A stretch of 64,000 nucleotides of DNA. Source: a virus. The stretch covers positions 45,630-109,629 of IMG/VR virus record IMGVR_UViG_3300046787_000129. One strand, 5' to 3'. The notes under the pieces are model-generated. The model made no database searches and was not told where the DNA came from. It worked only from the letters and a program-made list of their open reading frames with translations. The position numbers and the translations under genes are program-made. Positions 60,636 through 64,000 of the stretch are shown piece after piece (within the stretch, counting starts at the first letter, position 1; each line of letters begins with the position of its first letter).

Positions 60636-60746
60636 TTGTGCACCTTAGCCTAACCCAGATAGGTGCCACATCTGTAATAGTTTTTACTAGTATTACTATT
60701 AAGGAGTCATAATGCTTTCGCAACATAGGACTATTCCTGGTGTTCG

Positions 60747-60817
60747 CACCACCTCAAGGAGTCGAACCTTGGCTCTCAGTTTTGGAGACTGATGTGCTAC
60801 CGTAACACTTAGGTGAT
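60747..60817 (-). tRNA. tRNA-Trp (CCA)
   Basis: Acceptor ATCACCT/AGGTGGT, D stem GTG/CAC, anticodon stem TCAGT/ACTGA with loop CTCCAAA, and T arm CAAGG-TTCGACT-CCTTG. Confidence 0.9.
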
Positions 60818-60822
60818 ATGTG

Positions 60823-60894
60823 TGACCCCACGGAGAATTGAACTCCGATTGCCAGGTTGAAAACCTGGAGTCCTAACCATTAAACGATGGGGCC
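60823..60894 (-). tRNA. tRNA-Glu (TTC)
   Basis: Acceptor GGCCCCA/TGGGGTC, anticodon stem CCAGG/CCTGG with loop TTTTCAA, and T arm CGGAG-TTCAATT-CTCCG. It is the first tRNA in the direction of transcription of the minus-strand block. Confidence 0.92.
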
Positions 60895-60900
60895 GAAAGA

Positions 60901-61038
60901 CTATTTTAGCAGAGACTTTAGCTTTTCGCAATAGCAATTTGAAGATTCATTTAGATCCATAAGGTCTTTGTAGATATACCAGGGTATTTGATACCAGGCA
61001 CCGCAAGGGCAATTATAATACATAGGTTGTTTTGCCAT
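60901..61038 (-). CDS. Tiny Cys-rich protein, leaderless
   Basis: A 45-residue protein with CPCGAW near residues 10-15 and NCYCEK near 34-39, a possible zinc ribbon. Its ATG lies five bases after a TATAAT on the minus strand (complement of 61044-61049), with no ribosome site. It ends just before the tRNA-Glu gene. Function unknown. Confidence 0.55.
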   Translation of the reverse strand: MAKQPMYYNCPCGAWYQIPWYIYKDLMDLNESSNCYCEKLKSLLK

Positions 61039-61043
61039 ACTCA

Positions 61044-61049
61044 ATTATA
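61044..61049 (-). promoter_or_regulatory. Leaderless-type -10 (TATAAT), minus strand
   Basis: The complement reads TATAAT and ends five bases before the minus-strand ATG at 61038. It may start the transcript through the tRNA and groES block. Confidence 0.6.
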
Positions 61050-61056
61050 CTACTTA

Positions 61057-61065
61057 TGATAGAAT
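61057..61065 (+). promoter_or_regulatory. Leaderless-type extended -10 (TGATAGAAT)
   Basis: TGATAGAAT ends six bases before the ATG at 61072. With the minus-strand TATAAT it makes a divergent leaderless promoter pair only about 34 bases wide between the two start codons. Confidence 0.55.
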
Positions 61066-61071
61066 TGTTAT

Positions 61072-61293
61072 ATGAATAATTGTCCAAACTGTAATCACGA
61101 CCTCGTGAACATAATTTATGGTATGCCCTCACAGAAGGCTATCGATCTTGCAAGACAAGAAGACATTGCTTTAGGGGGTTGCCTCTATGAGCCAGACCTT
61201 CCTACCCACTACTGCTATGGATGCCATGAGGCATATCCAACCATAGAGGACAAGGGTAACTATGAAGAAGTTTTGCCACTCTTCGCTGAGTGA
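61072..61293 (+). CDS. Small zinc-ribbon protein
   Basis: A 73-residue acidic protein with NCPNCNHD near residues 3-10 and YCYGCHEAY near 47-55, a C-x2-C / C-x2-C zinc ribbon. It is read from a predicted leaderless transcript. Its last 34 bases overlap a small gene on the opposite strand. Function unknown. Confidence 0.65.
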   Translation: MNNCPNCNHDLVNIIYGMPSQKAIDLARQEDIALGGCLYEPDLPTHYCYGCHEAYPTIEDKGNYEEVLPLFAE

Positions 61294-61385
61294 CATTCGC
61301 ATTCACATACAACATCAAAGCTTAGTAGCTTGCCTATGCATTCAGAATGATAATTCTTGCCAATGCACCAACCAAAGATAGCCAT
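61260..61385 (-). CDS. Tiny Cys-rich protein
   Basis: A 41-residue protein coupled to the upstream gene by TAATG. Cys residues at WC, EC and the cluster VVCECECHS suggest metal binding. It converges on the plus-strand zinc protein with a 34-base overlap. Existence rests on coupling and Cys pattern. Confidence 0.5.
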   Translation of the reverse strand: MAIFGWCIGKNYHSECIGKLLSFDVVCECECHSAKSGKTSS

Positions 61386-61642
61386 TAGAACGGTGGCTCT
61401 TCATTCTCACCCAGGAACATATCGTTAAAGTCACTAATCTCATATCGCTTTGGCGTAATGATTTCAATGGCCCACTCTGAGCAGGCTGAATCAGCTTCCT
61501 TAAGCAACTGAATATTCTTTAAATTATTTACATCAGCACCAATGAGCTTTGCTACCTCTATATAGATGCCAAACTCTGGGAATATCTTCCAGGCAAGCTG
61601 TTCACGAAAGTTTTCGGTAACATTCTTAATCCAATTGATCAT
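61385..61642 (-). CDS. Hypothetical protein
   Basis: An 85-residue protein with a helical N-terminus (NWIKNVTENFREQLAWKIFP) and an acidic Pro-rich end. It is read after AAGGAGTTAGAAG, and its start overlaps the upstream gene by 17 bases. No family is recognised. Confidence 0.6.
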   Translation of the reverse strand: MINWIKNVTENFREQLAWKIFPEFGIYIEVAKLIGADVNNLKNIQLLKEADSACSEWAIEIITPKRYEISDFNDMFLGENEEPPF

Positions 61643-61793
61643 CTTCTAACTCCTTTAAGTCTCTCTCAAGATTGGCACTACGTCTAAAGTAAGCCACAAT
61701 CTCTTCTCCACTAACCTTATATGTAAAATTGTCATATGTCAAGGTATATATTCTGTCTGGAAAAATCGGGTAGTTAAACTTATCGCTGCTCAT
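61626..61793 (-). CDS. Small hypothetical protein, leaderless
   Basis: A 55-residue protein (MSSDKFNYPIFPDRIYTLTY start) with an acidic helical end. The complement of 61800-61805 reads TACACT, six bases before its ATG, so it is probably leaderless. It overlaps the next gene by 17 bases. No known function. Confidence 0.55.
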   Translation of the reverse strand: MSSDKFNYPIFPDRIYTLTYDNFTYKVSGEEIVAYFRRSANLERDLKELEDDQLD

Positions 61794-61799
61794 AGAAAT

Positions 61800-61805
61800 A
61801 GTGTA
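61800..61805 (-). promoter_or_regulatory. Leaderless-type -10 (TACACT), minus strand
   Basis: The complement reads TACACT, ending six bases before the minus-strand ATG at 61793. No ribosome site is present in the gap. The hexamer is weaker than others in the set. Confidence 0.45.
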
Positions 61806-61814
61806 CCAGAAGTA

Positions 61815-61843
61815 TTGACATAGTCATAACAATACTCTATACT
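61815..61843 (+). promoter_or_regulatory. Consensus promoter TTGACA-17-TATACT
   Basis: TTGACA (61815-61820) and TATACT (61838-61843) are 17 bases apart, followed by an AAAAGGAGAAATC ribosome site before the ATG at 61869. It points away from the minus-strand operon. Confidence 0.85.
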
Positions 61844-61868
61844 AAATGTACAAACAAAAGGAGAAATC

Positions 61869-62093
61869 ATGGATTTCAGCAACATGGCAAACATGAAGCT
61901 GTCTGACTTTGAGAACATCGGTCAGACCAAGTATAACGAAGGCTTCAAGGCTGCACTACAAACAGTAACTAAACTACTACAGGGTCGCATCTGTGAAGAC
62001 TATAATGCAGATGGCTCATGCGAGCATGACCTATGTTCACAGAACCAGCAGTTGGTTGAAGGCCTTGATGGGGCCATTCGTAATCTCGGGTAA
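61869..62093 (+). CDS. Small hypothetical protein
   Basis: A 74-residue acidic protein behind a consensus promoter and strong ribosome site. The N-terminal half is helical (LSDFENIGQTKYNEGFKAAL); Cys and His residues in ICEDYNADGSCEHDLC could bind metal. It is the first gene of the plus-strand operon that ends with RtcB. Function unknown. Confidence 0.65.
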   Translation: MDFSNMANMKLSDFENIGQTKYNEGFKAALQTVTKLLQGRICEDYNADGSCEHDLCSQNQQLVEGLDGAIRNLG

Positions 62094-62101
62094 GGAATAA
62101 G

Positions 62102-62248
62102 ATGAGTAAGAAATCACTATACGAACTACAGTATGAGAACGCCAAGATTGAGAACGATGTAAACACTGGGTGTGCAATCATTGGCTTGGTGGGTTTTGGA
62201 ATCATTGCATTATTCATAATTGTTGCATTCTCTCTAGCGTTAGGCTAA
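62102..62248 (+). CDS. Tiny membrane protein
   Basis: A 48-residue protein with one strongly hydrophobic C-terminal helix (AIIGLVGFGIIALFIIVAFS) and a charged cytoplasmic N-terminus. It starts nine bases after the previous stop, behind AAGGAATAAG. A single-pass membrane peptide of this size could be an antiholin or an exclusion peptide; nothing specific is known. Confidence 0.6.
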   Translation: MSKKSLYELQYENAKIENDVNTGCAIIGLVGFGIIALFIIVAFSLALG

Positions 62249-62250
62249 TT

Positions 62251-62505
62251 ATGGCACAGCTACTCAAGGCAAACAAGCCTACGAGTCTTACCTGTATGCA
62301 CAACCTAGACTACGAGATGGACTGGGATGGCGATGAGTATCTATATAAAGTAGATCTGGATAAGCGTTACATTGACCACCTCGAACGATCGGGGTATCGT
62401 ATGCACAGGCTGGTACCAGAAATCCTAGTATGGAATAAGTCACTAGACTTCCAAACTATATATATTGCACGTGCAGAAGACTTTGATGAAGTGGAGATGT
62501 TTTAA
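62251..62505 (+). CDS. Small hypothetical protein
   Basis: An 84-residue protein starting at ATG 62251; an in-frame codon upstream lies inside the membrane-peptide gene. CMHNLDYEMDWDGDEYLYKV near 15-34 is acidic and aromatic. It is coupled to the metallophosphoesterase gene by a one-base overlap. No known family. Confidence 0.6.
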   Translation: MAQLLKANKPTSLTCMHNLDYEMDWDGDEYLYKVDLDKRYIDHLERSGYRMHRLVPEILVWNKSLDFQTIYIARAEDFDEVEMF

Positions 62506-62990
62506 TGACTGTATTCTTAATTAGCGATACTCACTTTGGCCACGCTAATATTGTTAAGTATGCAGAGCGTCCATTCGATACCGTTGAAGAAATGAACGAG
62601 GTAATGGTTGATAACTGGAATAGTGTTGTTAAGCAAGGTGACAAGGTATATCACCTTGGAGATGTCACTATGAACTCTAAGTCATTAGATATCCTATCAC
62701 GACTAAATGGTCGTAAGGTATTGATCAAAGGCAACCACGATATTCAGAAGCTAAAGTTTTATACTCCACACTTCTACGATATTCGTGGTAGTCACGAACT
62801 AGATAACTTTATCTTAACTCACATTCCTGTTAGCGATACCCAGAAGTTGCGGTATAGGGGAAACATTCACGGACACACTCACGAGAAGAACCTACAAGAT
62901 CCTTGGTACTTTAACGTAAGTGTAGAACAAATCAATTACACACCAACAGCATTTGATGAAATAATTAAGGATATACGATGGAACAAATAA
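62505..62990 (+). CDS. Calcineurin-like metallophosphoesterase
   Basis: A 161-residue enzyme with the two-metal motifs FLISDTHFGH (residues 4-13), HLGDVTMN near 50, IKGNHDIQK near 72, LTHIPV near 104 and GNIHGHTHEK near 118. It removes a phosphate or opens phosphodiesters of an unknown substrate. Its end overlaps rtcB by 13 bases, so a joint role in RNA end processing is possible. Confidence 0.9.
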   Translation: MTVFLISDTHFGHANIVKYAERPFDTVEEMNEVMVDNWNSVVKQGDKVYHLGDVTMNSKSLDILSRLNGRKVLIKGNHDIQKLKFYTPHFYDIRGSHELDNFILTHIPVSDTQKLRYRGNIHGHTHEKNLQDPWYFNVSVEQINYTPTAFDEIIKDIRWNK

Positions 62991-64000
62991 CCAATAAACT
63001 ATTTAACTGGGCATCTATTCTAGATGAGAAAACACTTGAGCAGGCTAAGACTACTTCGTCAATGCCGTTCATTTTCCCACACCTAGCACTGATGCCAGAT
63101 GCACACCTTGGTAAGGGGTCTACTGTTGGGTCAGTAATTCCTACACAGGGAGCCATTATGCCTGCTGCAATTGGGGTAGACATTGGCTGTGGAATGATGG
63201 CTATTAAGACTAACAAGAATGTACACGACATAGAGGGTGTAAACCTTAAGGAATTGCGTGAGTCAATTGAGTCTGCTATTCCACTATCAGCTTTTAAGCA
63301 TAATCAGACAGTTAAGCCAGATGCACTTGATGCAGCAGAGGAACTGCTTGACGCTGCCCTAGACGCTGGGTTTAATCCATCAGACTATGCGAGTAACTGG
63401 ACGCACCAGCTTGGATCTCTTGGTTCTGGCAATCACTTTATTGAGATTACAGTGGATGAGGAAAACTCTATCTGGCTATTCTTGCACTCAGGCTCTCGTG
63501 GAATTGGTAACAAGATTGCTACACATCACATTGCTGTTGCACAGGAATATGCAAAGAAGAACTTCATTACCCTGGTAGATCCAGACCTAGCGTACCTTGT
63601 AGAAGGCACTGTAGAGTTCGATCGCTACATCGCTGAGATGACTTGGGCACAAAAGTTTGCTTTTAAGAATCGTGAAGTAATGATGAGTCGTGTCAAGAAG
63701 GCATTTAAGCATCACGTTGGTGATTTCGAAATCATTGAAGAGATTAACTGTCACCACAACTTTACTCAGCCTGAGAATCATTGGGGCAAGAATCTGTGGA
63801 TAACTCGTAAGGGTGCTATCTCTGCTAATGAAGGACAGATGGGTCTTATTCCAGGTTCAATGGGTACTGCATCGTATGTAGTTGAAGGACTTGGTAATAA
63901 GCTTTCGTTCTGCACTGCACCACATGGTGCTGGGCGTGAATACTCTCGTAATGAAGCACGAAAGGTCTTTACAAAAGAGTCCTTAGATGATATGATGAGA
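62978..64000 (+). CDS. rtcB: RtcB RNA ligase, 3'-truncated by window edge
   Basis: The frame is open for 341 codons to the end of the window, so the C-terminal part is missing. RtcB joins 2',3'-cyclic or 3'-phosphate RNA ends to 5'-hydroxyl ends using GTP and Mn. Visible motifs are PDAHLGKGSTVGSVIPT near 40-56, GVDIGCGM near 66 (Cys ligand), GSLGSGNHFIE near 148, HSGSRGIGN near 168, NCHHNF near 260, and GAISANEGQMGLIPGSMG near 285-302. The phage carries many tRNAs, which are natural substrates for repair after host nuclease attack. Confidence 0.93.
   Translation, partial: MEQITNKLFNWASILDEKTLEQAKTTSSMPFIFPHLALMPDAHLGKGSTVGSVIPTQGAIMPAAIGVDIGCGMMAIKTNKNVHDIEGVNLKELRESIESAIPLSAFKHNQTVKPDALDAAEELLDAALDAGFNPSDYASNWTHQLGSLGSGNHFIEITVDEENSIWLFLHSGSRGIGNKIATHHIAVAQEYAKKNFITLVDPDLAYLVEGTVEFDRYIAEMTWAQKFAFKNREVMMSRVKKAFKHHVGDFEIIEEINCHHNFTQPENHWGKNLWITRKGAISANEGQMGLIPGSMGTASYVVEGLGNKLSFCTAPHGAGREYSRNEARKVFTKESLDDMMR

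Noticed and set aside
60320-60712. 130-residue frame on the plus strand across the minus-strand tRNAs
   Set aside because: It is an antisense reading of tRNA-Gln, the tRNA-like element and tRNA-Tyr; no start signal and no protein-like pattern.
60712-60792. 26-residue frame with AAGGAG and ATG at 60712 on the plus strand
   Set aside because: The ribosome-site-like AAGGAGTC is tempting, but the frame soon runs into antisense tRNA-Trp and ends at once; too short and unsupported.

Overview
The window looks like part of a large double-stranded DNA tailed phage with a long non-contractile tail (siphovirus type), about 64 kb of a longer genome. The first gene is already open at the left edge and the last (RtcB) runs off the right edge. 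An actinobacterial host is likely: there is a WhiB regulator, a flavin-dependent thymidylate synthase (ThyX), a class Ib ribonucleotide reductase with NrdI and NrdH, a DUF7455-like zinc protein and an M23 lysin. The base composition is clearly AT-leaning and many genes have leaderless-type promoters, which would fit a low-GC (for example freshwater) actinobacterium; that host assignment is inference.

Layout. (1) 1-20.1 kb, plus strand: head-tail joining proteins, a tail-terminator candidate, major tail protein, two paralogous tail assembly chaperones, a 2387-residue tape measure protein and seven tail, tip or fibre proteins, three of which share one repeated beta module. (2) 20.1-32.2 kb: replication and recombination: HTH protein, two small genes, DnaB-type helicase, primase, ssDNA-binding protein, family C DNA polymerase (DnaE), MazG-like hydrolase, NrdH redoxin, RecA, a putative resolvase, a Cas4/RecB-like nuclease, a RuvC-like resolvase and several tiny zinc or HTH proteins. 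(3) 32.2-34.5 kb: terminase small and large subunits, unusually far from the structural genes. (4) 34.5-39 kb: an exported Ala/Thr-rich protein behind a strong promoter, then nrdI-nrdE-nrdF. (5) 39-43 kb: exported or membrane proteins (Pro/Thr/Glu-rich surface protein with an apparent ATT start, small membrane proteins, a lipoprotein, a subtilisin-like protease). (6) 43-44.4 kb: HNH endonuclease and a plus-strand tRNA cluster with folded spacers. (7) 44.4-47.4 kb: M23 endolysin, FmdB-like and DUF7455-like zinc proteins, thermonuclease, WhiB. (8) 47.4-50.2 kb: a tightly overlapped surface-glycan cassette (GT61, HAD phosphatase, nucleotidyltransferase, GDPD). (9) 50.2-54.3 kb: holin candidate, Hsp20, virion decoration proteins, Dps. 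(10) 54.3-57.6 kb: two-domain glycosyltransferase, Stealth-like transferase, FkbM methyltransferase. (11) 57.6-61.8 kb, mostly minus strand: second tRNA cluster, ThyX, GroES and many small genes. (12) 61.1-64 kb, plus strand: small genes, a metallophosphoesterase and RtcB RNA ligase.

The genes describe a largely self-sufficient virus that brings its own replisome, nucleotide supply, recombination nucleases, chaperone parts, tRNAs and RNA repair, together with an unusually rich set of exported and glycan-active proteins that probably alter virion or host surfaces. The best candidates for undescribed biology are the battery of -10-only promoters placed 5-6 nt before start codons, the duplicated tail chaperone that appears to replace programmed frameshifting, the tRNA-like elements with missing or broken arms next to an RtcB repair module, and the exported-protein and glycan modules.
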